Source of the DNA: Candidatus Peribacteria bacterium
Lineage (GTDB): Bacteria; Patescibacteriota; Gracilibacteria; Peribacterales; Peribacteraceae
NCBI GenBank assembly: GCA_903854455.1
Contig: CAINWJ010000034.1
Span: 1-15,340 of the forward strand
Direction: 5' to 3'
Length of the DNA stretch: 15,340 bases
In this document: piece by piece, positions 1-7,634 of the stretch
How the letters are laid out: every line of letters starts with the position of its first letter
Position numbering within the stretch: position 1 is the stretch's first letter
Made by a program: the position numbers and the translations under genes
The notes under the pieces: generated by a model
The model's database searches: none
Seen by the model: the letters and a program-made list of their open reading frames with translations, nothing else
What the model was told of the DNA's origin: nothing

Positions 1-165
1 AAAACCATCCTTGTCGTCGAGCATGATCTGCCGTTCATTCAGAAGATCTGCGACCGTGTCATTGTTCTGGATGTCGGTGAGGTCGTTCTCTCCGGTACCG
101 CGCACGACATCCGGCATCATCCCAAGCTGAAGGAGTTGTACTTCGGAGCGGATCCGACAGATTGA
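1..165 (+). CDS. ABC transporter ATP-binding protein, C-terminal end (LivG/LivF-like, partial)
   Basis: This is the last 54 codons of an ATPase subunit whose start lies outside the window; the TGA stop is at 163-165. The reading begins with KTILVVEHDLPFI, the beta strand plus H-loop (switch histidine in VEHD) of an ABC ATPase. It continues with ICDRVIVLDVGEV and a tail of the 'G..V.SGTAHDI...P.L...YFG' type. That ending is typical of the LivG/LivF family, which powers branched-chain amino acid or related amide/urea uptake, and the ICDR wording favours LivG. The receptor and both permeases of the same transporter follow at once, so this is one transporter cluster. Whether a second ATPase lies upstream cannot be seen. 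The family call is firm; LivG versus LivF is not. Confidence 0.85.
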   Translation, partial: KTILVVEHDLPFIQKICDRVIVLDVGEVVLSGTAHDIRHHPKLKELYFGADPTD

Positions 166-170
166 CGAAA

Positions 171-231
171 GGATTTCAAAGAAACCAACGAAACCAAAGA
201 AAAAGGAACCTCGTTGGTTTCTTTGATTTCC
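171..231. repeat. Hairpin with 9-bp repeats after the ATPase gene
   Basis: CAAAGAAACCAACG at 177-190 is perfectly complementary to CGTTGGTTTCTTTG at 212-225, giving a 14-bp stem with a 21-nt loop. The left arm and loop are also three degenerate 9-mers (CAAAGAAAC, CAACGAAAC, CAAAGAAAA). It starts 11 nt after the upstream stop and could stall or terminate transcription, but no U-tract follows. The rest of the gap to 340 is pyrimidine-rich with no other feature seen. Confidence 0.6.
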
Positions 232-340
232 TTGGACTCCTCCGTTTCCTCTCCGTCTGTTGTTTTGCTACTACATCAACTCCTGCTTGTTCATTCTCAT
301 CACCCCTTGCTACCATCCCGCCCAATTCCCCCACATTCCT

Positions 341-1459
341 ATGAAGCGCTCTATTCTCCTCGGGTCCATACTGACTCTCCTCCTCACTGGCTGCGGTGGT
401 CCAGCCACTGTCCGCATCGGGTTCATCGGTCCTCTGACGGGTGATGCTGCCACGATGGGTAAAGATACTCTAAAAGGTGTGCAGATGGCGGTGGATGAGA
501 TGAATGCTGCCGGTGGGATTGGCGGCAAGCAGGTCGAATTGATTGCCGAAGACGGTCGGTGCAATGGCGGCGATGCCGCTTCGGCTGCACAGAAGCTCGT
601 GAATGTGGACAAAGTTCAATCGATCATCGGTGGTACCTGCAGCTCCGAGACACTGGCAGCAGCACCCATCGCAGGAGCAGCCAAGATCATTGCTATCTCT
701 CCGGTCAGCTCGAGTCCAAAGCTCACGGGATTCTCGCCGTACCAGTTCCGCAATTATCCCAGTGATGCGTACCGTACCAAAGCATTCGGCACGTTTTTCC
801 AGAAGAATGGACTCAAGAAGATTGCCATCATCACTGAGAACACGGATTTCTGCCAGGGTATCAGGAGCGGTATCAAGGAGAATTTGCCTGCAGGTGCAAT
901 CATTGCTTTTGACGAGGTTGTCGATCCTGGAACCAAGGATTACCGCACGCTGATGACGCGACTCAAGGCTACGGATTTTGATGCCTTCGTGCTCAACGGT
1001 CAGTCCGATGCAACGAATGGTGAGATGGCCAAGCAGCTTCGTGCGCTCGGAATGACGCAAACGATCATCGGTCCGGACTCCGTGGATTCAGATTCATTCC
1101 CGGTGATTGCCGGGAGTGCGTCCGAAGGAGTGCTGGCAATCTCCGCACCAACGGTGGATGAGACGAATCCCAAGGGTGCCGCTTTTGCGAAGACGTACAA
1201 TGATCGCTTCGGCAAGCCAACATGGAGTCTCTACTTCGCAGCGCTGGCGTACGACGCTGCAACGGTGGCCCTGCAAACACTCAAGGAAGCAGGACCTGGT
1301 GATGCCCAACGCGCCGCATTGCTTGCCATCAAAGATTTTCAGGGAGTCGCCGGGACGTTCCACTTCGACCAAAACGGCGATGTCGTCGGGATGCCGTACG
1401 GGCTCAAGGAATTCAAGAATGGCAAGTCGGTGCTGAGGGAGGTTATTCCTGTGAATTGA
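341..1459 (+). CDS. Branched-chain amino acid ABC transporter, lipoprotein substrate-binding protein (LivJ/LivK-like)
   Basis: A 372-residue extracytoplasmic receptor of the periplasmic-binding-protein type I fold (Peripla_BP_6). The start at 341 gives a clean lipoprotein signal: MKR, a hydrophobic stretch, then the lipobox LLTGC with the lipidated Cys at residue 18. The longer in-frame ATG at 260 would bury this signal. After the signal come the family strand IGFIGPLTGDAA, 'GVQMAVDEMNAAGGIGGK.VELI.EDG.C' and an 'IIGGTCSS' stretch that normally contacts ligand. The gene lies between an ABC ATPase and LivH/LivM permeases. Ligand cannot be read from sequence: branched-chain amino acids, urea or short amides are all possible in this family. 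No Shine-Dalgarno is visible; the start is preceded by CATTCCT. Confidence 0.9.
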   Translation: MKRSILLGSILTLLLTGCGGPATVRIGFIGPLTGDAATMGKDTLKGVQMAVDEMNAAGGIGGKQVELIAEDGRCNGGDAASAAQKLVNVDKVQSIIGGTCSSETLAAAPIAGAAKIIAISPVSSSPKLTGFSPYQFRNYPSDAYRTKAFGTFFQKNGLKKIAIITENTDFCQGIRSGIKENLPAGAIIAFDEVVDPGTKDYRTLMTRLKATDFDAFVLNGQSDATNGEMAKQLRALGMTQTIIGPDSVDSDSFPVIAGSASEGVLAISAPTVDETNPKGAAFAKTYNDRFGKPTWSLYFAALAYDAATVALQTLKEAGPGDAQRAALLAIKDFQGVAGTFHFDQNGDVVGMPYGLKEFKNGKSVLREVIPVN

Positions 1460-1474
1460 AGCATGGACAATACA

Positions 1475-1580
1475 TTGGGGAGCGGGTGTCTACCCGCTGA
1501 TAATCAGGTAGAGACGCCCCGCCGGGGCGTCTCTACAATCCCATTCGTTGTTTGTGCCGCAGGTAGATACCTGCTCCCAA
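1475..1580. repeat. Nested palindromic repeat element between receptor and permease genes
   Basis: Three hairpins lie in tandem: AGCGGGT/ACCCGCT (1481-1498), a perfect 13-bp stem GTAGAGACGCCCC/GGGGCGTCTCTAC with a 3-nt loop (1508-1536), and GCAGGTA/TACCTGC (1559-1574). The outer two are near-inverted copies of each other including flanks (TTGGGGAGCGGGT on the left; TTGGGAGCAGGTA on the right when reverse-complemented). The whole is therefore a roughly 105-bp inverted-repeat element like REP or MITE sequences. It may attenuate expression of the downstream permeases. Confidence 0.7.
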
Positions 1581-1628
1581 AACTATCATTGATGTTTCTC
1601 CTAGCATTTCTATTGATACCATAGCCTC

Positions 1629-2504
1629 ATGCAGCTCCTGCTCAACGCCCTCATCGCCGGCTCCTTCGCCGCCTTGCTCGCAAGCGGTCTGGCACTGGTG
1701 TACGGCGTGATGGGAGTGTTCAATTTGGCACTGGGTCAGATGGCGCTCATCGGCGGGTACGTGTGCTGGTGGTGTGTCGCGGTTGCCGGTTTGCCGTTGC
1801 CGGTTGCGATTGTCTGCTCGCTCGTCGTCTCATTGATTCTCGCCTGGATCAGCTTCGATCTCTTCGTTCAGCCATTTCAGCGACGTCACCGCTTTCTTCC
1901 CATCGTTACGACCATCGCACTCAGCATGCTGCTGGACGGCTTGATTCTGATCGTGTTCCACGAAGAACCCAGATCGATCCTGGCATCGGGTCAGCGTCTA
2001 CTCCACATCGGCGATGCCATTCTTTCAGTGGAACAACTGGTACTGATTTGCGTCACGATTCTGTTCCTGTCCGTCCTGGTCTGGGTACTCACGTCGACAC
2101 CGTTTGGCAGGAAGGTTCGTGCGACGGTCCAGCATCCGGAAGCGGCAACCAGCCTCGGGATGAACGGTCCGCTGCTCCGGCGATCACTCTTCATCCTGAG
2201 TGCGCTGTGTGCCGCATGCGGCGGCATCTACGTCGGGATCGATCAGAACTTGTCACCGACTCTCGGGATGCACCTGACAGTCAAGGCGTACGCAGCGGTC
2301 ATCGCCGGAGGACGTGGGAGTCTCAAGGGTGCCATCCTCTTCGCATTCATTATCGCACTACTGGAGCAACTGGCCATCGGGCTCCCGTGGTTCGGCGTGT
2401 ACATTCCCGCCGGGTACCAGGGGACGGTGGCACTGCTCGTGATCGTCATTCTCCTTCTCTGGAAGCCCGAAGGCGTCTTCGGCTCCCGGCTCCGTTCTTC
2501 GTAA
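1629..2504 (+). CDS. livH: Branched-chain amino acid ABC transporter permease LivH-like
   Basis: A 291-residue integral membrane protein of the BPD_transp_2 family, one of the two channel-forming subunits of a Liv/HAAT-type importer. Family landmarks are present. The N-terminal segment reads 'GLALVYGVMGVFNLALGQMALIGGY' in broken form (about residues 21-46). The cytoplasmic EAA-like loop RKVRATVQHPEAATSLGM (about 161-178) docks on the ATPase. The C-terminal half has AYAAVIAGGRGSLKGA. Most of the rest is hydrophobic helix. The start at 1629 is the first ATG and gives a standard LivH N-terminus. The stop is 5 nt before LivM, so the two permeases are almost certainly co-translated. No ribosome binding site is evident. 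Confidence 0.9.
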   Translation: MQLLLNALIAGSFAALLASGLALVYGVMGVFNLALGQMALIGGYVCWWCVAVAGLPLPVAIVCSLVVSLILAWISFDLFVQPFQRRHRFLPIVTTIALSMLLDGLILIVFHEEPRSILASGQRLLHIGDAILSVEQLVLICVTILFLSVLVWVLTSTPFGRKVRATVQHPEAATSLGMNGPLLRRSLFILSALCAACGGIYVGIDQNLSPTLGMHLTVKAYAAVIAGGRGSLKGAILFAFIIALLEQLAIGLPWFGVYIPAGYQGTVALLVIVILLLWKPEGVFGSRLRSS

Positions 2505-2509
2505 GATTC

Positions 2510-3364
2510 ATGAATTTCTTCTGGCATCTATTGGCGATGATCGGGATGGATCTCCTGTCCGTCCTCAGCTACAACTTGCTTTTTGGTCGGGGGAAGATCC
2601 TGTACTTCGGACCCTTGGCTGTTTCCATGGCGGCGGGATACGGAGTGTTCGTCACACGCGATTGGACGGGGAGCTATCTTCTCAGCCTGCCGGTCGGTCT
2701 GATACTTGCTTCGGGGATATCACTTGTGTTCGCATGGATGGCGCTGCGTCTCACCGATGATGCCATCGGCATTCTGTCGCTTGCGGTATCTCTCGGTGCT
2801 ATGGCGGTGATCCTGAACTGGAACTCCGTCACCGGCGGCGCCATGGGTATCACACGCATTCCTCGCATGCAGGGCATAGAGTCACTGCCTGCATTTGCCA
2901 TTGCTTCCATTGTCATCGGTCTCGGTTGGGCATGGCTGATGCTGCAGGTGGATCGCTCACGGATCGGACGAAATCTGAAAGCACTCTCCGAACATTCTGA
3001 AGCTGCCGCATCGGTGGGCATCAGCAGGGCGCGGACGTATGTGATCGCATTCCTGATTGCTGGCATCGGAGTCACGCTTTCCAACGTTCTGTATCCGCAA
3101 TATCTGGGTCTGGTGTATCCCTCGGACTTCGGGTTCCAGTACCTCGTGTTCTTCATGATGTGCGTCATCGCCGGCAAACCCGGCAGCGTCCCCGGTGTCA
3201 CCATCGCGACGATTTTGTTGGCTCTGGTGAAAGAGGGGATCCGCTTCATCGATCTGCCAATCAGCCTGGTCGGTCCGCTGCGCTTAATGATCTACGGATT
3301 GATCTTGATCATTGCGTTGTACGTGCGAAGGAAGGAGATGTTTCCGGTGCAGAGGACAGTGTGA
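2510..3364 (+). CDS. livM: Branched-chain amino acid ABC transporter permease LivM-like
   Basis: A 284-residue membrane permease, partner of LivH. It is shorter than many LivM proteins (300-400 residues), mainly at the N-terminus. The ATPase-docking loop GRNLKALSEHSEAAASVGIS and the late segment CVIAGKPGSVPGV match the LivM/BPD_transp_2 pattern, and about eight hydrophobic segments are apparent. The start is placed at ATG 2510, 5 nt after the LivH stop. An open frame continues upstream across livH in another frame, but that stretch is arginine/serine-rich shadow sequence with no membrane character. It is the last gene of the transporter cluster; a strong inverted repeat follows its TGA within a few bases. 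Confidence 0.88.
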   Translation: MNFFWHLLAMIGMDLLSVLSYNLLFGRGKILYFGPLAVSMAAGYGVFVTRDWTGSYLLSLPVGLILASGISLVFAWMALRLTDDAIGILSLAVSLGAMAVILNWNSVTGGAMGITRIPRMQGIESLPAFAIASIVIGLGWAWLMLQVDRSRIGRNLKALSEHSEAAASVGISRARTYVIAFLIAGIGVTLSNVLYPQYLGLVYPSDFGFQYLVFFMMCVIAGKPGSVPGVTIATILLALVKEGIRFIDLPISLVGPLRLMIYGLILIIALYVRRKEMFPVQRTV

Positions 3365-3365
3365 T

Positions 3366-3486
3366 TCCCTCACCCCTGGCCCTCTCCCCCGGTGGGGGAG
3401 GGGGAACATCAAAAATTAGCAAGCAGGCTCATTGAAGAAATTGCCGATTCCCCTCTCCCTCCGGGAGAGGGGTTAGGGGTGAGGGA
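3366..3486. repeat. Palindromic dispersed repeat between convergent genes
   Basis: TCCCTCACCCC at 3366-3376 is the exact inverse of GGGGTGAGGGA at 3476-3486. Inside lie GC hairpins: a C-run/G-run pair around 3381-3404, and CCCCTCTCCC facing GGGAGAGGGG around 3450-3472. Sequences of this 'CCCTCACCCC...GGGGTGAGGG' style are a common dispersed intergenic repeat in many bacteria. It fills the gap between two convergent genes exactly, ending 2 nt from the neighbouring stop codon, so it may serve as a bidirectional terminator. Confidence 0.7.
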
Positions 3487-3487
3487 G

Positions 3488-4711
3488 CTACCGTGGTTTC
3501 AGCATCACAATCTCCCGTCCCACGAACTGATCACTCCGTCGGTAGAGCATGCTGAAGTGACCGGGGATGGCGGGATCGGTGTGCGGTGGTAAGACTGGCG
3601 TGTACTGGAGCTCGGCAGCCACCTGCCAGACCTTCTCCAAGTGAATCATCTTCTTCTGGGCGTACCAGACCGGGACGGTCATCACGATTGGAATACCCGG
3701 CAGTGATGCGGCGCAGTTCTTGAGGAATGCGATCGTCAGGTCGTCGGCCTTCTTCCTGAGCCCTTCCACTTCCTTGATGGTTGGTCGGTCGGTGAGTGCG
3801 GGACCGAGCGTACCTTCCGTCACGATGACATTCGGCTTCTCTTTGAGCTCGAACGGCTTGGTCGCATCCTGCTTCCAGATCTCGCAGGCGGGTTCCTTCT
3901 TCGCCAGTTTGTAGATTTTCCGCGCCCAGTCCACGTTCTTGGTCGTACCGTTCACTGCCTTCAGGCTGATGTCGGACGCCAGGACGGACTGCCCCCTGAG
4001 CAACGCTTCCAACGGAATGACGCCGGTGCCGCAGAAGGGATCAAGAATTGTGAGGATCCTGCCCTTTGTTTCCCGACCCTGACCCTGACCCTTCGCAAGG
4101 TATTCTCCAAAATTCAGTAGCATCTGCGCCAGCTTCGGTGGTAACAATCCCACCGTCGTATCGCGTACCGGCTTCTCGATGTCCCGAAGCGTGTACGCCT
4201 TCACGTCCTGTGCCGCGACCGTCTTGCCGATCCACAGATCATTCTTGTCCGCCAGCACCACGATCTCGCAGCCGGACTTGGGATCCAGCAATCCTTCGTC
4301 ATGCAGCTGGATGGGCTTTGGAGGATTGCCCGGACCGCCGACGTAGCGGCTCGGGATACTGTGCTGTTTCAGGTATTGCTTACAGTGCTTAAAGAGCTCG
4401 TGCGCTTTTTTCGGTGCGACGCCGGTGAGCCTAAGCGAGAATACTGCCTTGCCTTTGACACCCTTGAGTTCCGTCTTGAGCAGTACCGGAAGATCATCGA
4501 TGCCGACGGCACTCTCACCGGTGATCCGCTTGGCGATCATGATGATGCCGCCGAGGCGGGTTAAGAAATTCTGATCCAGTTCACGTTCCGATTCGAACGT
4601 GATGAACGGACCGTCGAAGCGGTGGATGGGACGGAAATCCGGCAGCAGAGCCGAAAGCTCCGCAACCGAAATGGCGGGGTGGATTCCAAGGAGAGCGGCG
4701 TAGGAGTGCAT
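3488..4711 (-). CDS. TRM11-like / UPF0020-type RNA methyltransferase
   Basis: A predicted S-adenosylmethionine-dependent RNA methylase of 407 residues. The N-terminal half (about 1-160, beginning MHSYAALLGIHPAISVAE) resembles the N-terminal/THUMP-like part of tRNA guanine-10 N2-methylases. A family linker with RDIEKPVRD...GLLPPKLAQ spans about 176-197. The Rossmann domain carries motif I DPFCGTG at 224-230, followed by an acidic strand end in ASDIS. The expected catalytic [DN]PPY motif is not present; the equivalent place reads VTEGTLGPAL (about 297-306). Activity or target may therefore differ from Trm11. The start at 4711 is chosen because homology begins at MHSYAALLG; the 37 residues available upstream look non-coding. 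The gene is divergent from the 4804 gene. Confidence 0.8.
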   Translation of the reverse strand: MHSYAALLGIHPAISVAELSALLPDFRPIHRFDGPFITFESERELDQNFLTRLGGIIMIAKRITGESAVGIDDLPVLLKTELKGVKGKAVFSLRLTGVAPKKAHELFKHCKQYLKQHSIPSRYVGGPGNPPKPIQLHDEGLLDPKSGCEIVVLADKNDLWIGKTVAAQDVKAYTLRDIEKPVRDTTVGLLPPKLAQMLLNFGEYLAKGQGQGRETKGRILTILDPFCGTGVIPLEALLRGQSVLASDISLKAVNGTTKNVDWARKIYKLAKKEPACEIWKQDATKPFELKEKPNVIVTEGTLGPALTDRPTIKEVEGLRKKADDLTIAFLKNCAASLPGIPIVMTVPVWYAQKKMIHLEKVWQVAAELQYTPVLPPHTDPAIPGHFSMLYRRSDQFVGREIVMLKPR

Positions 4712-4803
4712 GGCTGACAGGATAGAGGGAGAGGGCAGAGTACGCCAGACTGACCGGCTGTTTCGTTGATCGATGACTGCCGTCGGAGGTACCCTCATTT
4801 CAT
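4712..4803. promoter_or_regulatory. Divergent intergenic region, presumed promoters for both flanking genes
   Basis: This 92-bp gap separates two genes that start in opposite directions, so it must carry both promoters unless transcription comes from elsewhere. No convincing -35/-10 pair is visible on either strand; a weak TTGATC with TACCCT 18 nt later can be noted on +. A GGAGG at 4785-4789 lies 14 nt before the + start, further than a normal Shine-Dalgarno. Confidence 0.4.
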
Positions 4804-6330
4804 ATGACTCTCCACGAAGCAAAACAACTATTCCGGGCGCAACTGCGTGAGCTGCTGGTGATGACCGCTCCGGGCAGGGGAGTCGCCAAGAACGGCGATG
4901 AAGCTGCGCGGCTCTTTCTTGCGGATTACTTAAAGAAGAACGTGCTCACGACCGGCACCATCGATTCCATGCGCGAGCTGATTGAAGAATTTCGCAGGCG
5001 TGCGCCGCGGATGTCTGTGCTCAAGTGCATCGACGGTCGTGTCCACGGCAGCAAGGGCAAGGGCTACCCGCCCACGACCGTCGGGTTCCTCCGGACGGAA
5101 GGCTGCAAGCTGAGTACCAGCGAATCCAACACCGTCTTCTGGTCCAAGATGAGTGCGCTGGAGCTGGACGCCATGCACAACACGCCCGGTATGCCGCCGG
5201 TGTTCATCGCACTCGCTCATACCGCACGCCAGGGTCACGGTTGCGCCGCACAGTCGAAAGCAGGATTGTCGGAAGAAGAGGTGATCAGGAATTCCATCAG
5301 TGACGTCGAGCACCATGCCAAGGCGGTTCGGAGTCGTTACACATCCGATCAGATGTTCGCGATTCACGGCATCACGGATACGGATGACATGGCGGAGACG
5401 CTGTTCTTTCAGGATGGGACGGAATTGAGTAGCGCACGGATCATCGAAGCAGTCGGCATCCAGAATCCTGCGGATGTATTCACACCGGCGTTCCTCCGGC
5501 AGATCATCGCCGATGATTCCATCACCCGTTACGTCGGCAAGGTGACAGTCGAGTCGCTCATGACCGGCATTGCGCCTCCCATCTTCTGCGACCTCACCTC
5601 CGCCATCGCCATGGAGGTGTACCTCATGAAGCAGATCACGGATGGCAATACCGGCATCATCAACCCTGCGGTGTTCAAGGCTATAGACGCGGTTCTCGGT
5701 CGCATCAAGCACCTGCCGTCGTCACTGCGTTTGCCGTTCATGTACCAGACGGCCTGGAACATCGCGTATGCGCTCTTCCAGCGCAACAGGATGAAGAGGT
5801 TCAGTGCCGAGGAGCGCGAGCGGCACCTGGAACATGCCGAGTCCCACATCTGCTACGGCGAAGGATTTGAACTACTGTTCCGGAATCAGGCGATCCTCGC
5901 CAAGACCGGTCGCGGCGATGATCGGGAAGCGCTGCGCGTTGCCAAGAACGTGCTGGATGGCAACCGTGCGAAGTACGCGCAGGCTGGTCGTCCGCAGCCA
6001 CATCTTCCTATCGTCCACATCAACGTGGAGGTGCCGGGCGAACTCACCAACTGGCTCGGGTTCAACAGATCCGTCCTCGTGAAGTTGCAGGAGATGATGG
6101 CGCGGGTGAAGGATGTCTTCGGCTCGGAGGCAGTCTGCATGATGACCACGTACTCCTACGCCACGCAGAAGCAGTTCTTTCCGGTGCAGGTCAATACCGC
6201 TGAGACGCGCCGTCCCGAGAACACATCATCTTTTCCCGTGGACATCGCCGTCGGTCTGTCCGAGTCACGTGAGTTCAAATCGGTCCTCCGCTACCGCGAG
6301 GCGAGTTTCTCCGAGTTCGTGGCGTATTAG
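4804..6330 (+). CDS. CsoSCA-like carbonic anhydrase (carboxysome-shell carbonic anhydrase homologue), no carboxysome context
   Basis: A 508-residue protein with a helical N-terminal region (about 1-70). Next comes a zinc-site signature of beta-type carbonic anhydrases: C75-I-D77-G-R79, then H139 (or H145) and C147 in HGCAA. Beyond the active site it keeps features I recall from CsoSCA of alpha-carboxysomes: a [SH]GCAA motif, a G[IV].TDTD stretch (ITDTDD at 190-195), and a C-terminal HAE..I..G[DE]GF....RN block (344-361). Length is close to Halothiobacillus CsoSCA (about 515). It would interconvert CO2 and bicarbonate. No signal peptide is seen, so it is probably cytosolic. No shell, CsoS2 or RuBisCO gene is in the window, so a carboxysome role is unsupported. 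The exact His ligand is uncertain, and activity is inferred only. Confidence 0.72.
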   Translation: MTLHEAKQLFRAQLRELLVMTAPGRGVAKNGDEAARLFLADYLKKNVLTTGTIDSMRELIEEFRRRAPRMSVLKCIDGRVHGSKGKGYPPTTVGFLRTEGCKLSTSESNTVFWSKMSALELDAMHNTPGMPPVFIALAHTARQGHGCAAQSKAGLSEEEVIRNSISDVEHHAKAVRSRYTSDQMFAIHGITDTDDMAETLFFQDGTELSSARIIEAVGIQNPADVFTPAFLRQIIADDSITRYVGKVTVESLMTGIAPPIFCDLTSAIAMEVYLMKQITDGNTGIINPAVFKAIDAVLGRIKHLPSSLRLPFMYQTAWNIAYALFQRNRMKRFSAEERERHLEHAESHICYGEGFELLFRNQAILAKTGRGDDREALRVAKNVLDGNRAKYAQAGRPQPHLPIVHINVEVPGELTNWLGFNRSVLVKLQEMMARVKDVFGSEAVCMMTTYSYATQKQFFPVQVNTAETRRPENTSSFPVDIAVGLSESREFKSVLRYREASFSEFVAY

Positions 6331-6506
6331 TGAGCGCACTGTAATCAGGTGCTGATTTCCTGCACGGTTCCCGCATCCTGCACTATTCTGCTGTGGTCAT
6401 CGGGATTGACTTCCACGGTGAAGATATCGAGCTCGGGAGTCAGACGACCGTACGATACTCGTTACTGCTGATCTTGGGTTTCTGGATCGATCAACATTCC
6501 CGCAGA
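6331..6506. other. Intergenic gap between convergent carbonic-anhydrase-like genes
   Basis: These 176 bp separate two convergent stop codons. I see no strong hairpin with a T-tract and no conserved reading frame. A 95-codon open frame beginning at 6393 runs antisense into the neighbouring gene and has no family features. Confidence 0.5.
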
Positions 6507-7634
6507 TCAGGTTTTCCCTGTCTGCAGGCATGCCGCACGGGCGATGATTTTAATGGGTTTCCCTTTGGCGTTCTTTTTCGCCGGAAGTGCCTTTACGATG
6601 TCATCTACTTCTTTCCTAAGCGATTTCAGAGTCTCAGGATTGTCAGTGAGTACCACCACCATGATGGGATCGTGACCTGAACCATGTGGTCCAGTGAGAA
6701 TCTCAATCGCTGTCGTCAGATGCAGCTTAAAATCCGCCGCTCCTATTCGATCATCCTCGTACATTCCACGACTGATATCCATCCCCTGCGGGAGACGGTG
6801 ATCGTTGCGGTTGAAACTTCGGTTCGGACCGAGGTCCGTAACATAGATCGTGGTTGCAGGGTGCGCTTTCGGGCAGTCAGCGGTTTTCATAAGCTTCGGG
6901 ATCACTGGGCGGTTCGTCAGTTTCCCCAGCTCTTCTTCGAGGAGCTGCCCCTGTTTCAAATCATACGCGGCAACCTCGCCCGGCTTGCACTCATCCTGTT
7001 TCTTGCCCGTTGTCATCCGGTAAGCGATAGCAGCAGCACCGCACTCGTCATCCTCTCCATGGAACGTGATGACGATGGGACCGGAACTATCACGGACATC
7101 CGGAGACTCCATGATGCGCTTGGCGCGCTCGGCAGGGGAGAGGACCATCGGCTTTCCGTCCTCGCCCACTCCCAAAATGTATGTACCGGCATTACCTGAA
7201 AAGCACGAGCAAACAGCTTCCTTTCCTTCGACGTCGTGCACTCTCTCGTCGATACAGCTGATGGACGTACCTGTAGTTTCGACTATAGCTTCTTCCGCAT
7301 GAAGGGCATCCAGATATTCCTGGAGTGCTGTATCGGATTCCAGGATTGCTTTTTCCATTGCGTCTCCCCCACGGTCGTTATGCCCTTTTTTTCTCGCTGC
7401 TTCGACTGCGTGCTTGTCATGATCTGCCGCCGCAGTATGATGCCTTGAGTTAGCAGGGTCGGCAGCGCGAACGGAGGACGGGGGTGCAGGGAGGAGGCTG
7501 GCTCCCATCAGAATGATTTTTAGCAAAGTACTTGCGCGTCTCGTCGCATCATTGATTGTTGCCCCCGCTCGTCTCGATTGAGGACGCTCAGTTTGGGGTT
7601 GTTCGGTCAGAGTGTGTTCAGGAGGACGCCACAT
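6507..7634 (-). CDS. Exported beta-carbonic-anhydrase-like protein (CxDxR ... HxxxxxCGAA)
   Basis: A 375-residue protein of unrecognised exact family. After a basic N-terminal stretch with RR, a hydrophobic segment (about residues 36-52) ends in SSVRA-AD, which looks like a signal peptide, so export is likely. A low-complexity His/Lys/Asp linker follows (about 60-95). The mature domain carries C127-I-D129-E-R131-V-H133 and later H192 ... C198-GAA, the order and spacing expected for a beta-carbonic-anhydrase zinc site (Cys-Asp-Arg, then His and Cys). The CIDxRVH wording is shared with the neighbouring CsoSCA-like protein. Here His and Cys are separated by five residues rather than the usual two, so catalytic ability is uncertain. 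The start at 7634 is preceded by TTTTTTCT, like several other genes here. It is convergent with the 4804 gene and divergent from atpD. Confidence 0.6.
   Translation of the reverse strand: MWRPPEHTLTEQPQTERPQSRRAGATINDATRRASTLLKIILMGASLLPAPPSSVRAADPANSRHHTAAADHDKHAVEAARKKGHNDRGGDAMEKAILESDTALQEYLDALHAEEAIVETTGTSISCIDERVHDVEGKEAVCSCFSGNAGTYILGVGEDGKPMVLSPAERAKRIMESPDVRDSSGPIVITFHGEDDECGAAAIAYRMTTGKKQDECKPGEVAAYDLKQGQLLEEELGKLTNRPVIPKLMKTADCPKAHPATTIYVTDLGPNRSFNRNDHRLPQGMDISRGMYEDDRIGAADFKLHLTTAIEILTGPHGSGHDPIMVVVLTDNPETLKSLRKEVDDIVKALPAKKNAKGKPIKIIARAACLQTGKT

Noticed and set aside
260..340. Upstream ATG for the substrate-binding protein
   Set aside because: The lipoprotein signal and lipobox start cleanly at ATG 341; the extra 27 residues would block it.
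1763..2509. Long + strand extension upstream of LivM within livH
   Set aside because: The extension is an out-of-frame reading of livH with no hydrophobic helices; LivM homology begins at ATG 2510.
6393..6680. 95-codon + strand open frame downstream of the CsoSCA-like gene
   Set aside because: More than half is antisense to the carbonic-anhydrase-like gene and it has no family motif; it looks like a shadow frame.
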